DNA from: Tatumella morbirosei
GTDB lineage: Bacteria > Pseudomonadota > Gammaproteobacteria > Enterobacterales > Enterobacteriaceae
Direction: 5' to 3'
Assembly (NCBI RefSeq): GCF_000757425.2
Contig: NZ_JPKR02000005.1
Span: forward strand, 372,001 to 436,000
DNA: 64,000 nucleotides
The position numbers and the translations under genes are program-made. Below are positions 18,004 through 26,244 of this stretch, piece by piece (the first letter of the stretch is position 1; each line of letters opens with the position of its first letter). The notes beneath the pieces are model-generated. The model did not search any database. It had not been told where the DNA came from and worked only from the letters and a program-made list of their open reading frames with translations.

Positions 18004-18019
18004 GGATGTCTGTACGTAT
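18004..18019 (+). promoter_or_regulatory. Possible tandem MetJ boxes before mmuP
   Basis: Adjacent 8-mers GGATGTCT and GTACGTAT match the met-box consensus AGACGTCT at 6 and 5 of 8 positions. MetJ binds two or more abutting boxes and mmuP is known to be methionine-repressed in E. coli. The boxes would lie just downstream of the predicted start point. Confidence 0.35.
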
Positions 18020-18029
18020 AGAAGGTTAT

Positions 18030-19448
18030 ATGCAGGTGGATACCACAAACGCGCCACTGAAGCGCACTATGAAATCCCGTCATCTGGTGATGTTGTCACT
18101 GGGCGGGGTCATCGGCACCGGATTATTCTTTAATACCGGTTACATTATTTCTTCTACCGGGGCGGCCGGGACATTGCTGGCCTATCTGATCGGCGCACTG
18201 GTTGTCTGGCTGGTGATGCAATGCCTGGGAGAACTGTCTGTTGCCATGCCGGAAACCGGCGCATTCCATGTCTATGCCAGCCGTTACCTTGGCCCTGCCA
18301 CCGGCTACACCGTGGCCTGGCTCTACTGGCTGACCTGGACGGTGGCACTGGGCTCAAGCTTTACTGCCGCCGGTTTCTGTATGCAATTTTGGTTTCCACA
18401 AGTCCCGGTCTGGATCTGGTGTCTGGTGTTCTGTGTACTAATTTTCGGGCTGAATATTGTCTCCACCCGCTTCTTCGCCGAAGGCGAATTCTGGTTTTCA
18501 CTGGTTAAAGTCTTCACTATCGTCCTGTTTCTGGTGCTGGGTGCCGCAGCAATGACAGGGGTTCTGCCAATGCACGACGGTAGTCCTGCCCCCGGCCTGC
18601 ATAATATTACCTCACAGGGTTGGTTCCCCCATGGCGGACTGCCGATTCTGATGACCATGGTGGCGGTTAATTTCGCTTTTTCCGGCACAGAGCTGATTGG
18701 GATTGCCGCCGGTGAAACCGAAAATCCGCATAAAGTTATTCCGATCGCTATCCGTACGACCGTGGTCCGGTTGATTATTTTCTTTGTGGGTACCGTGTTC
18801 ATTCTGGCGGCACTGATCCCGATGCAACAGGCAGGTGTCGAGAAAAGCCCGTTTGTACTGGTGTTTGAAAAAGTCGGTATCCCTTATGCGGCCGGTTTTT
18901 TTAACCTGGTGATTCTGACAGCCATTTTGTCGGCCGCCAACTCAGGATTGTACGCTTCAGGCAGAATGCTCTGGTCACTGGCAAATCAGAATACCCTGCC
19001 CAATTGCTTCACGCGGCTGACAGCGCGGGGGGTTCCGCTGACCGCCCTGTCCGTCAGTATGCTGGGGGGAATTCTGGCCCTGGCCTCCAGCGTGATTGCC
19101 CCGGACACGGTGTTTGTCGCCCTGTCCGCAATTTCAGGTTTTGCGGTCGTCGCCGTCTGGCTGAGTATCTGTGCTTCGCATTTTGTGTTTCGTCGCCGCC
19201 ATTTACAGCAGGGGAAATCTGCAACCGAATTGCTCTACCGCGCCCCCTGCTATCCGCTGGTGCCGGTACTGGGCTTTATTTTATGCCTGATCGCCTGTGC
19301 CGGGCTGGCTTTCGACCCGGATCAGCGCATCGCCTTATGGTGTGGTATTCCGTTTGTCGCGGTATGCTATCTGGCTTACTTTATTACCCGCCGACTGAAA
19401 AATCGCGGGACCCCATCAGCGCAGGAGAAACAGTATGCCACGAAATAA
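18030..19448 (+). CDS. mmuP: S-methylmethionine permease
   Basis: 472-aa APC-family permease with 12 predicted membrane segments. It follows E. coli MmuP almost block by block: [60 protein letters not shown] and [20 protein letters not shown]. It imports S-methylmethionine, a plant-derived sulfur compound. I chose the ATG at 18030 (agaagg site, then [12 protein letters not shown]) over an in-frame start 24 bases earlier, which lies over the met-box-like sites. The last 14 bases overlap mmuM. Confidence 0.93.
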   Translation: MQVDTTNAPLKRTMKSRHLVMLSLGGVIGTGLFFNTGYIISSTGAAGTLLAYLIGALVVWLVMQCLGELSVAMPETGAFHVYASRYLGPATGYTVAWLYWLTWTVALGSSFTAAGFCMQFWFPQVPVWIWCLVFCVLIFGLNIVSTRFFAEGEFWFSLVKVFTIVLFLVLGAAAMTGVLPMHDGSPAPGLHNITSQGWFPHGGLPILMTMVAVNFAFSGTELIGIAAGETENPHKVIPIAIRTTVVRLIIFFVGTVFILAALIPMQQAGVEKSPFVLVFEKVGIPYAAGFFNLVILTAILSAANSGLYASGRMLWSLANQNTLPNCFTRLTARGVPLTALSVSMLGGILALASSVIAPDTVFVALSAISGFAVVAVWLSICASHFVFRRRHLQQGKSATELLYRAPCYPLVPVLGFILCLIACAGLAFDPDQRIALWCGIPFVAVCYLAYFITRRLKNRGTPSAQEKQYATK

Positions 19449-20379
19449 TCCGTTACCCTTATCCGGTAAACATCAGTCGTTTCTGCTGCTGGACGGTGCG
19501 ATGGCGACCGAGCTGGAAAACCGTGGTTGCGACCTGACCGACAGCCTGTGGTCAGCAAAACTGCTGAGCGAAAATCCTGAGCTGATAAGTCAGGTTCATT
19601 ATGACTATTTTAGGGCCGGAGCACAGTGCACCATCACCGCCAGCTATCAGGCCAGCCTGCCAGGGTTCGCCGCCCGTGGCATCTCCGCGGCTGAAGCTCA
19701 GGCATTGATTCGTCTCAGCGTCACCCTCGCCGCGGATGCCCGCCACCGTTATTTATCGGAATATCCGGAGGCCGGCCCGTTACTGATTGCGGGTTCGGTC
19801 GGACCTTATGGGGCTTTCCTGGCTGACGGTTCTGAATATCGCGGGGATTATCACTGCACAGCGCTGCAATATCAGGAATTTCACCGCCCCAGGCTCGCTG
19901 CCTTGCTGGAAGCGGGTGCTGACCTGCTGGCCTGTGAAACTCTGCCCTCTTTTGAAGAAATTCAGGCCCTGGCTGAACTGCTGACTGAATTTCCGCGGGC
20001 CAGGGCCTGGTTCTCGTTTACCCTGCGCGATGCACAGCATCTGAGTGACGGCACACCGCTCAGCGAGGTGATTGCGTTTATCGAATGTTATCCGCAGATA
20101 GTCGCCGTCGGGATTAACTGTATCGCCCTGGCCGATACCACCGCCGCCCTGAGATATCTGCAGACACTGACACCTCTGCCACTGGTCGTTTACCCTAACT
20201 CTGGTGAGCAATACGATGCGGTGAGTAAACACTGGCATTCTGCAGGAGAAGGTTGCGCCAGTCTGGCGGAGTATTTACCTGACTGGCTGGCAGCAGGAGC
20301 CAGGCTGATAGGAGGTTGTTGCCGGACGACCCCGGCAGATATCGCTGCCCTGAAGCAATTACAACATCAGGACAGATAA
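19435..20379 (+). CDS. mmuM: Homocysteine S-methyltransferase
   Basis: 314 aa. The enzyme transfers a methyl group from S-methylmethionine (or S-adenosylmethionine) to homocysteine, giving methionine. The zinc-binding cysteines are in GINCIAL and GGCCRTTP. The N-terminal [18 protein letters not shown] is typical. It is translationally coupled to mmuP. An oppositely placed LysR and a terminator-like hairpin bound the unit. Confidence 0.93.
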   Translation: MPRNNPLPLSGKHQSFLLLDGAMATELENRGCDLTDSLWSAKLLSENPELISQVHYDYFRAGAQCTITASYQASLPGFAARGISAAEAQALIRLSVTLAADARHRYLSEYPEAGPLLIAGSVGPYGAFLADGSEYRGDYHCTALQYQEFHRPRLAALLEAGADLLACETLPSFEEIQALAELLTEFPRARAWFSFTLRDAQHLSDGTPLSEVIAFIECYPQIVAVGINCIALADTTAALRYLQTLTPLPLVVYPNSGEQYDAVSKHWHSAGEGCASLAEYLPDWLAAGARLIGGCCRTTPADIAALKQLQHQDR

Positions 20380-20387
20380 GGGTATTC

Positions 20388-20422
20388 GCCCCGGTGACAG
20401 GCTTCTGGCCTGACACCGGGGC
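20388..20422. terminator. Bidirectional terminator-like hairpin between mmuM and the MFS gene
   Basis: GCCCCGGTG (20388-20396) pairs with CACCGGGGC (20414-20422), and inside CAGGC pairs with GCCTG. It sits between two convergent genes. No long T-run follows on either strand. Confidence 0.6.
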
Positions 20423-20427
20423 TCCGG

Positions 20428-21699
20428 TTACCGCTGATGGCGTTTAAGAAAACGCTGACGTACCGGTTTCAGCACCAGCAATGCCAGAACTGCGGTCACA
20501 ACATCCAGCGTAATTGCGCTGCTGAATACCGGCATCCAGCTTTGGGTATGCTGATACAGCATCGCCGCCAGTGGACCGCCTATCACCGAACCGACGCCCT
20601 GAGAGATGTACAGGCAGCCATAGTTGGTGGTGGCATGCTGTGATCCAAAAGTATCGGTCAGGGTTGCCGGGAATAATGAAAAGATTTCGCCCCAGCCAAG
20701 AAAAACCACCCCGGATAACAGGACAAATAATACCGCATCATGTCGGCACATCAGCCATAGCGTCATCGCCACAGCCTCCAGCGCAAAGGCAATAAACATG
20801 GTCTGTTCACGGCCGAGTTTATCCGAAATAAAACCAAACAGAGGCCGTGTCAGACCGTTGGTAAAACGGTCAATGGTCAGGGCCAGTGGCAATGCGGCCA
20901 TACCGGCAATCACGATATGGCTGACACCAAAATCACGGGCAAAGGTCGCCATTTGCGAGGTGACCATCAGTCCGGAGGTTGACATAAAGGTCATCATAAA
21001 AAACATCAGCCAGAACAGCGGCTGGCGCAGCATCTCACTGGCGGTAAACTGCTTCTGCCGTACAGAACCCCCACTCACCACCTCACTGGCGACTGAGACC
21101 GGAGCCTGCTTCAGGCCCTGGCTGGCCAGCACCCCAATTACAGCAAACAGCAGACCAAATGCGGTCAGAGTCATGTTCAGGCCATGCCTCTCCAGAGTCA
21201 GAGACACAGGGAAAGTAGTGACAATCGCCCCCATACCATAACCCGCAGCGACCATCCCGGCGGCAAAGCCCCGTTTTTCCGGAAACCAGCGCACGACCAG
21301 CCCGACTACACCGACGTAGACAATACCGGTGCCCAGTCCACCGATACCGCCATACACCAGATACAACATGGCGATACTGTGTACCTGGGCAGTTAACACC
21401 CAACTGAAACCGGACAACAGGGTACCGATAGCAATCAGCTTTTTGGCACCGAAATAGTCCACCAGCTTGCCCTGAAACGGAGAGAAAAAGGTTTGCAGGA
21501 TAATCAGCAACGAAAAAGTGACCTGTAGTTCCGGCAACCCGACCGAAAACTGTTCCATCATGGGTTTAGTTAACAGGGTCCAGACATACTGTGGGCTGGA
21601 AATTGATGCCATGCAGATCAGACCAAATGCCAGTTGTTTCCATTTTTCACTGGCTGCCACGCCGTCTCTCCCGGCTATTTCAGACGCATAAAGGCTCAT
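20428..21699 (-). CDS. Oxalate/formate antiporter-type MFS transporter
   Basis: 423-aa major facilitator with 12 predicted membrane segments. The series QYVWTLLTKPMMEQFSVGLP, FQGKLVDYFGAKKLIAIG, GGLGTGIVYVGVVGLVVRWFPEKRG and FFMMTFMSTSGLMVTSQMA is characteristic of the OxlT (OFA) family of anion exchangers. The substrate is probably a small dicarboxylate or monocarboxylate. No oxalate-degrading genes are adjacent. I prefer the second ATG (21699) because agggg abuts the first (21705). The gene has a consensus sigma-54 promoter (21743-21758) and three phased repeats upstream. Confidence 0.83.
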   Translation of the reverse strand: MSLYASEIAGRDGVAASEKWKQLAFGLICMASISSPQYVWTLLTKPMMEQFSVGLPELQVTFSLLIILQTFFSPFQGKLVDYFGAKKLIAIGTLLSGFSWVLTAQVHSIAMLYLVYGGIGGLGTGIVYVGVVGLVVRWFPEKRGFAAGMVAAGYGMGAIVTTFPVSLTLERHGLNMTLTAFGLLFAVIGVLASQGLKQAPVSVASEVVSGGSVRQKQFTASEMLRQPLFWLMFFMMTFMSTSGLMVTSQMATFARDFGVSHIVIAGMAALPLALTIDRFTNGLTRPLFGFISDKLGREQTMFIAFALEAVAMTLWLMCRHDAVLFVLLSGVVFLGWGEIFSLFPATLTDTFGSQHATTNYGCLYISQGVGSVIGGPLAAMLYQHTQSWMPVFSSAITLDVVTAVLALLVLKPVRQRFLKRHQR

Positions 21700-21742
21700 A
21701 CTCATCCCCCTGGGGTATTTTAATTTTTAATCGTCAGGAGAA

Positions 21743-21758
21743 AGCAATTTATGTGCCA
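21743..21758 (-). promoter_or_regulatory. Sigma-54 promoter of the OxlT-type gene
   Basis: The reverse strand reads TGGCAC-ATAAA-TTGCT, a full match to the sigma-54 (RpoN) consensus TGGCAC-N5-TTGCW, with the invariant GG and GC ten bases apart. It is 44 bases upstream of the gene, with nothing else in between. Confidence 0.85.
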
Positions 21759-21827
21759 GCCGTCACAGTAGGTAAAACCGCTTACCGGGGGGGGTTGTCA
21801 CCAGGCGCGAAAAATCCTGACTGTTCG

Positions 21828-21877
21828 GGTGCAAAGGAAGGCAAGGTCTGGTGCAAAGGGAGCTGAGCTCTGGTGCA
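21828..21877 (-). promoter_or_regulatory. Three phased GGTGCA repeats, likely enhancer-binding sites
   Basis: GGTGCA occurs at 21828-21833, 21850-21855 and 21872-21877, exactly 22 bases apart. The surrounding bases are also conserved (TTTGCACC on the reverse strand in two of the three). They lie about 100, 120 and 140 bases upstream of the predicted sigma-54 start point, where activators of this promoter class bind. Confidence 0.6.
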
Positions 21878-21914
21878 GCCGATAAGTCGCAAAACCGTCG
21901 GGGACAAGGGAAAT

Positions 21915-21951
21915 GGCCGGAACAGGCTGACATCGACTGCCCGTTCCGGCC
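21915..21951 (-). terminator. Hairpin after the iron ABC operon, possible terminator
   Basis: GGCCGGAAC (21915-21923) pairs with GTTCCGGCC (21943-21951), with a 19-base loop, just past the stop of the ATPase gene at 21959. The tract beyond it on the reverse strand has only a few T, so it may be weak. Confidence 0.45.
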
Positions 21952-21958
21952 AGAGGGA

Positions 21959-22744
21959 TCAGATACCGCCGCTGACCAGTCCGTCAATATGGACCTGAGG
22001 GACACCCTGAGAGCACAATTCGATGCGCCCGCGGACTCCATAGACTTCAGCCAGGCTCTGCGGGGTGATCACGTCGGAAGGTGCGCCGCTGGCCACAATA
22101 CGTCCGGCTTTCATCATCACCACGTGATCACTGTGGCGCAGAGCGATATTAATATCGTGCAATACCACCACCGTGACCATATCCCGGACCCGGGTTTCAC
22201 GGGACACCAGGCTCATCACGTGATACTGATAGTTTAAATCCAGCGCGCTGAGAGGTTCGTCGAGTAAAAGTAATGAAGGGTTACGCACCAGCGACTGAGC
22301 CAGTCCGACCATTTGCTTTTGTCCGCCCGATAATTCATCCATATATCTTAGCGCCAGCGACCCAATACCTACCTCTTCCAGTAGCTGCATGATCCGCTCA
22401 GGCGTAAAAGCAGCACCGTGCTGACCGGTCGCCCGTGCCGCCACCAGAATGGACTCCAGTACCTGCAGATGGACTCCGGAAGGCAGGCTTTGCGGAAGAT
22501 AAACCACTTTGTCGCCACGGTCTGCCAATGTCATCTGATTAAGATTCTGGTCATCCAGCCAGATCTCACCCTGTGCCCGGTTTAGCCCGGCCAGAGCACG
22601 TAATAACGTGGATTTGCCGCAACCATTCGGCCCCAGCAGTACCGTCACTTTCCCTCGGGGGATCTGTTCCAGGGTCATATTGTTAATCACCGGACGACGG
22701 CGGTAACCGGTGGTTAGCTGCCGTATATTCAGGGAATCGGTCAT
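21959..22744 (-). CDS. Iron-siderophore ABC transporter ATPase (FecE-like)
   Basis: 261-aa ABC ATPase with Walker A GPNGCGKSTLL, signature LSGGQKQMVGLAQSL, Walker B SLLLLDEPLSALD and the H-loop VVLHDINIALRHSD. It resembles FecE/FepC/BtuD-type importers of ferric siderophores, heme or cobalamin. It overlaps the permease gene by 4 bases, so the two are coupled. The binding protein is on the divergent strand at 24230, with Fur-like boxes between, favouring an iron substrate. Confidence 0.88.
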   Translation of the reverse strand: MTDSLNIRQLTTGYRRRPVINNMTLEQIPRGKVTVLLGPNGCGKSTLLRALAGLNRAQGEIWLDDQNLNQMTLADRGDKVVYLPQSLPSGVHLQVLESILVAARATGQHGAAFTPERIMQLLEEVGIGSLALRYMDELSGGQKQMVGLAQSLVRNPSLLLLDEPLSALDLNYQYHVMSLVSRETRVRDMVTVVVLHDINIALRHSDHVVMMKAGRIVASGAPSDVITPQSLAEVYGVRGRIELCSQGVPQVHIDGLVSGGI

Positions 22745-23811
22745 AAATTCCCCCGGTGACGCAGAATAATCACGATAAAGAACGGCACTCCGACCAGCGA
22801 AGTAATGATACCAATAGGAATGATGACTCCTGGTTCGATATTTTTCGACACCACAGAAGCCAATGACAGTACCAGAGCACCAATCAGACCACTGGCCGGC
22901 AGATAGAACCGGTGATCTTCACCGACCAGTTGCCTTGCGATATGGGGTGCCACCAGCCCGATAAAACCAATCGGCCCGACAAAGGCCACCGCCAGTGCGG
23001 ATGCCAGGCTGATACGCAACAACGAAGTCATCCGCAGCCGTGCCACATCAATCCCGAAGCTGGCTGCGCGGTCTTCCCCTAAACGTAATGCGGTCAGTTG
23101 CCAGGAACTTCGCATTGCCCACGGCAGCAAAATAACAATGGCAGCCGCCATTATCCCCAGTTTCGGCCAGGAAGCACGGCCCAGACTGCCCATCGTCCAG
23201 AAGACCAGTGACTGTAATGTATCTTCACTGGCAATAAACTGCATCATGGCGACCAGGGCATTGAAGGTAAACACCAGTGCAATCCCAAACAACACTACCG
23301 TAGTCCGGGTTGCAGCTGTCCGCCGGCTGACCAGATTCAGAATAAAGGCGGTCAGCATGGCAAAGATAAAGGCATTGCCGGTCACCAGCCACTGACCCGG
23401 TATCCAGGGAATACCAATACCCAGTACCAACGCCAGCGCAGCGCCGAATGACGCCGCCGAAGAGACCCCAAGCGTAAACGGGCTGGCTAACGGATTATTC
23501 AGGATGGTCTGCATTTCACTGCCAGATAATCCAAGGGCAAAACCAATAACCACCGCCATCAGGGTAAAAGGCAGGCGAATATCCCAGACAATCACCCGTG
23601 TCGCATCATCAACCGCTGAGGGTTCAACCAGCGCAGTCAGTAAGGTGGTCAGGTTAAGTCGGGCAGGACCGATAGTAAAATCGAGGATGACACTACAGCA
23701 AATTGCGATAATCAGCGCCAGAAGCAGTAACACGCGCTTACGAATAATTTTTCGATATTCAGCCCCAACGCTTTCATTCTGGCTGGCAACCGACTCTGTA
23801 ACAGTACTCAT
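22741..23811 (-). CDS. Iron-siderophore ABC transporter permease (FecCD family)
   Basis: 356 aa from the ATG at 23811 (MSTVTESVASQNES); the open frame extends 31 codons further upstream without family similarity. About nine to ten membrane segments are visible. Typical FecCD marks are LGLSGSEMQTILNNPLASPFTLGVSSAASFGAALA and the coupling region FVGPIGFIGLVAPHIARQLVGEDHR. It is one permease chain, presumably a homodimer as in BtuC. It pairs with the ATPase downstream and the divergent binding protein. Confidence 0.88.
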   Translation of the reverse strand: MSTVTESVASQNESVGAEYRKIIRKRVLLLLALIIAICCSVILDFTIGPARLNLTTLLTALVEPSAVDDATRVIVWDIRLPFTLMAVVIGFALGLSGSEMQTILNNPLASPFTLGVSSAASFGAALALVLGIGIPWIPGQWLVTGNAFIFAMLTAFILNLVSRRTAATRTTVVLFGIALVFTFNALVAMMQFIASEDTLQSLVFWTMGSLGRASWPKLGIMAAAIVILLPWAMRSSWQLTALRLGEDRAASFGIDVARLRMTSLLRISLASALAVAFVGPIGFIGLVAPHIARQLVGEDHRFYLPASGLIGALVLSLASVVSKNIEPGVIIPIGIITSLVGVPFFIVIILRHRGNL

Positions 23812-23934
23812 TAATGATACTTCCGCGTTCTGAAAACTGAGAGCATTGTTTGTCAAAGGCACTGGCAGGTGATCTTCTTCTGCGGAAAGGTGAAAACAGC
23901 ACACTCAGAAGATAATGCTTATCCGTCGACAAAA

Positions 23935-23953
23935 TAGAATAATAATCATTACG
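23935..23953 (-). promoter_or_regulatory. Fur-box-like site before the ABC permease
   Basis: On the reverse strand this 19-mer matches the Fur consensus GATAATGATAATCATTATC at 13 of 19 positions (core TAATGATTATTATT). It lies about 125 bases upstream of the permease start in the 418-base divergent gap. Confidence 0.5.
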
Positions 23954-24141
23954 AATGATACCCTGAAAATATCCGAATTCAACGTTAAACAATTTACACT
24001 GCCTAAACAGCGGTAAGAATTTATAAGTCATCCCCTTCTCTAACTGTAAATCCGCCAGACGGCAATATTCGCTTCCGGATATTTACCAGTCGTAACAGAT
24101 GCCATTGTTTCCGGCTACTTTTCTGAAGATTGATTGTATAT

Positions 24142-24160
24142 GATTTCAATTCTCATTATT
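24142..24160 (+). promoter_or_regulatory. Fur-box-like site before the binding-protein gene
   Basis: GATTTCAATTCTCATTATT matches the reverse of the Fur consensus at 13 of 19 positions (core ATAATGAGAAT on the other strand). It lies 70 bases upstream of the binding-protein start. With the site at 23935 it makes iron repression of both arms likely. Confidence 0.5.
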
Positions 24161-24229
24161 GTTTAGATACAGTTTTACTTAACTGTGACAAATTCGAGTC
24201 CATGGCCCATAAACTATTCAGGAATCCTC

Positions 24230-25369
24230 ATGAAGCACGCTAAACAACGTATTCAGGGAGTGGTGCGCTATATTGCAGCCGCTTTGTGTTTATCCCCTCT
24301 GGCGGCCCTGGCGACCACTTATCCGCTCACGGTGAAAGATATGGATAATCAGACCGTCGTGATTAACCGTGAACCTCAGCGAATTATCCTGCAGGACGGG
24401 CGTGATATTATGGCACTGGCCCTGCTGGACCGCGATAATCCATTTGCCCGGGTGGTTACCTGGAACAACCTGATAAAAAAACAGGACAGCCAGGAGTGGG
24501 CATTACTGCGTAAAACCTGGCCACAGGCAGCGGCTATTCCTGATATGGGGCAGTCGGACCAGGGCAATGTCGATCCTGAAACGGTGATTGCCAGCCACCC
24601 TGACCTGCTGATTGCTCAGTTGCGTGCGAAACCCGCGCTGGAACAGACCGGGGTCCTGAAACGCTTTCGCGAACTGCATATCCCCGTACTGTTTCTCGAT
24701 TACGAGCTGCATCCGATTCAGGATACGGTGCCAAGTATTACCCTGTTAGGGAAAGTCCTGAACAAAGAGCAGAATGCCAAAGAGTACACCGATTTCTACC
24801 TTTCCCGACTAAAACAGATTAATGATGTTGTTGATCATCAACAGAAAAAACCGCTGGTGTTTATTGAGCCGATTGCCGGTAACTCCGACAACTGTTGCTT
24901 TACTCACGCCGGTAATGGCTGGGGAGGACTGGTGGCGGCAGCCGGTGGGATAAATATCGGTACAGAATTGCTGACGGGTTCCAGCGGATTTATTAACCCG
25001 GAGAAAATTATTGCTATGCGCCCGGACTGGTATCTGATGACCGGCTCAAAACGTGGTGCCCCCGGCAATCCGGTACTGCCGTTTGGCTACAACACCAAAG
25101 TTTCAGATATCAAAGCCAGTTTTGATAAGTTGCTGCAACGCACTGCGGTAGCCAATATCCCTGCCGTATCGGAAGGCCATGTCGGTGGCTTGTATCACCA
25201 CTTCTACAACCATCCGTGGAATATTATTGGCGTTGAAACTCTGGCTCACTGGTTCTACCCAAAACAGTTGCCAAACCTGGATGCGACTGCCGATTATCAC
25301 TACATCGTGACCCATTTCACTAAACTGCCCGATGAACCAGATAATCTGAGTTACCGCCCGGCAAAATAA
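24230..25369 (+). CDS. Periplasmic iron-siderophore-binding protein
   Basis: 379 aa from the ATG at 24230 (caggaa site). Residues 1 to about 30 are a signal peptide (basic start, hydrophobic IAAALCLSPLAALA, cleavage after ALA). The mature part is a class III (FepB/BtuF-type) binding protein, with PQRIILQDGRDIMALALL near the start, the rigid linking helix in the middle, and AAGGINIG and INPEKIIAMRPDWYLMTG in the second lobe. It delivers the ligand to the divergent permease-ATPase pair. No outer-membrane TonB receptor is in the window. Confidence 0.85.
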   Translation: MKHAKQRIQGVVRYIAAALCLSPLAALATTYPLTVKDMDNQTVVINREPQRIILQDGRDIMALALLDRDNPFARVVTWNNLIKKQDSQEWALLRKTWPQAAAIPDMGQSDQGNVDPETVIASHPDLLIAQLRAKPALEQTGVLKRFRELHIPVLFLDYELHPIQDTVPSITLLGKVLNKEQNAKEYTDFYLSRLKQINDVVDHQQKKPLVFIEPIAGNSDNCCFTHAGNGWGGLVAAAGGINIGTELLTGSSGFINPEKIIAMRPDWYLMTGSKRGAPGNPVLPFGYNTKVSDIKASFDKLLQRTAVANIPAVSEGHVGGLYHHFYNHPWNIIGVETLAHWFYPKQLPNLDATADYHYIVTHFTKLPDEPDNLSYRPAK

Positions 25370-25428
25370 GTCATCCACAGCAGGTGGGGCCCGCCGGGAA
25401 CTGCCTGCTATCAGTGACCAGCCCCCTC

Positions 25429-26073
25429 TCACACCGTGGGTTTTTCAGAACAACGGAATGCCCGCAGAAAGGTATCGACTGCCTGCTCTACCCAGCGTTC
25501 AACCTGTCCGTCTGTCGGAATCGCCGCCGGATGCGTCAGATATTCATTATAGGATTCTCCCCGCAACAGGCTGACAAACTGGCGAGCTGCCAGATGAGTC
25601 CCTGTGCGCTGCAATGCAATATCCCCGGCCTGAACCGCATTCTGCAAATGTTCTTCGACCATTTTAACGATAGTCGCCGGTCCGCTTTGCCAGAAAATAT
25701 GTCCCAGTGCCGGAAAACGCTGACATTCCCCCATCACGACCCGGTACAGCGCCAGTCCTTTCGGCGAAAAGATAATCCCCAGATAAGCAAGACCCAGTTT
25801 TTTCAGAGTCCCTTCCAGGTCACCACTGGTCGGCAAAATATTGCGTACCGCCTGAGTCATTTTGGCACACTGATGCTCAATAACCGCACTGAACAGTGCT
25901 TCTTTACTGGTACAAAACGCATAGACGGTGGCCTTCGATACCCCCGCCCGTTGCTGAATCATATCGGTGGTGGCGGCACTAAAACCATGTTCAAGAAACA
26001 CGTCTGAAGCAGCCTGCAATACTGTCAGTTGTTTCTCTGTCAGCGGTTTCGCTGTCACGACTTGATCCTGCAT
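25429..26073 (-). CDS. TetR-family repressor of the adjacent efflux operon
   Basis: 214 aa from the ATG at 26073 (agggag site); the frame is open for 17 more codons upstream. The N-terminal TetR helix-turn-helix is clear (VLQAASDVFLEHGFSAATTDMIQQRAGVSKATVYAFCTSKEALF spans about residues 20-63), followed by a larger variable ligand domain of the AcrR C-terminal type. It is divergent from a tripartite pump operon and a palindrome lies between, so local repression relieved by a pump substrate is likely. Confidence 0.88.
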   Translation of the reverse strand: MQDQVVTAKPLTEKQLTVLQAASDVFLEHGFSAATTDMIQQRAGVSKATVYAFCTSKEALFSAVIEHQCAKMTQAVRNILPTSGDLEGTLKKLGLAYLGIIFSPKGLALYRVVMGECQRFPALGHIFWQSGPATIVKMVEEHLQNAVQAGDIALQRTGTHLAARQFVSLLRGESYNEYLTHPAAIPTDGQVERWVEQAVDTFLRAFRCSEKPTV

Positions 26074-26160
26074 ATTCTCTCCCTGACCGGTACTCACCGG
26101 TACATCTTTAACATCTCTGTACAAACCGCATTATAACACCATCTTATAGCACCACATAAC

Positions 26161-26205
26161 TTGACAACTTTAGGAATATGCCATTAACTGTACCGATTAG
26201 TACAG
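26161..26205 (+). promoter_or_regulatory. Promoter and TetR-type operator of the efflux operon
   Basis: A perfect -35 TTGACA (26161-26166) is followed after 17 bases by a weak -10 (TTAACT). Overlapping its end is the inverted repeat CTGTAC-CGATTA-GTACAG (26188-26205). The layout is that of a repressor site over the promoter. Confidence 0.6.
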
Positions 26206-26244
26206 CTAATTATCCCCCCTGGTTATCAAAGGTCAGTCTATTTT

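Noticed and set aside
20624-21241. 205-residue open frame opposite the OxlT-type gene
   Set aside because: Runs antisense through a clear membrane transporter; low-complexity Ser/Thr/Pro-rich product typical of shadows.
21787-21794. G8 tract upstream of the OxlT-type gene as a phase-variation switch
   Set aside because: It lies between promoter and upstream sites, but a single tract without variants gives no evidence of switching.
21828-21877. Full NtrC dyads upstream of the OxlT-type gene
   Set aside because: Only one half-site of each dyad matches (about 9 of 17), so they are reported as repeats, not as NtrC sites.
25384-26007. 207-residue open frame opposite the TetR gene
   Set aside because: Antisense to a well-supported TetR gene and lacks start signals.
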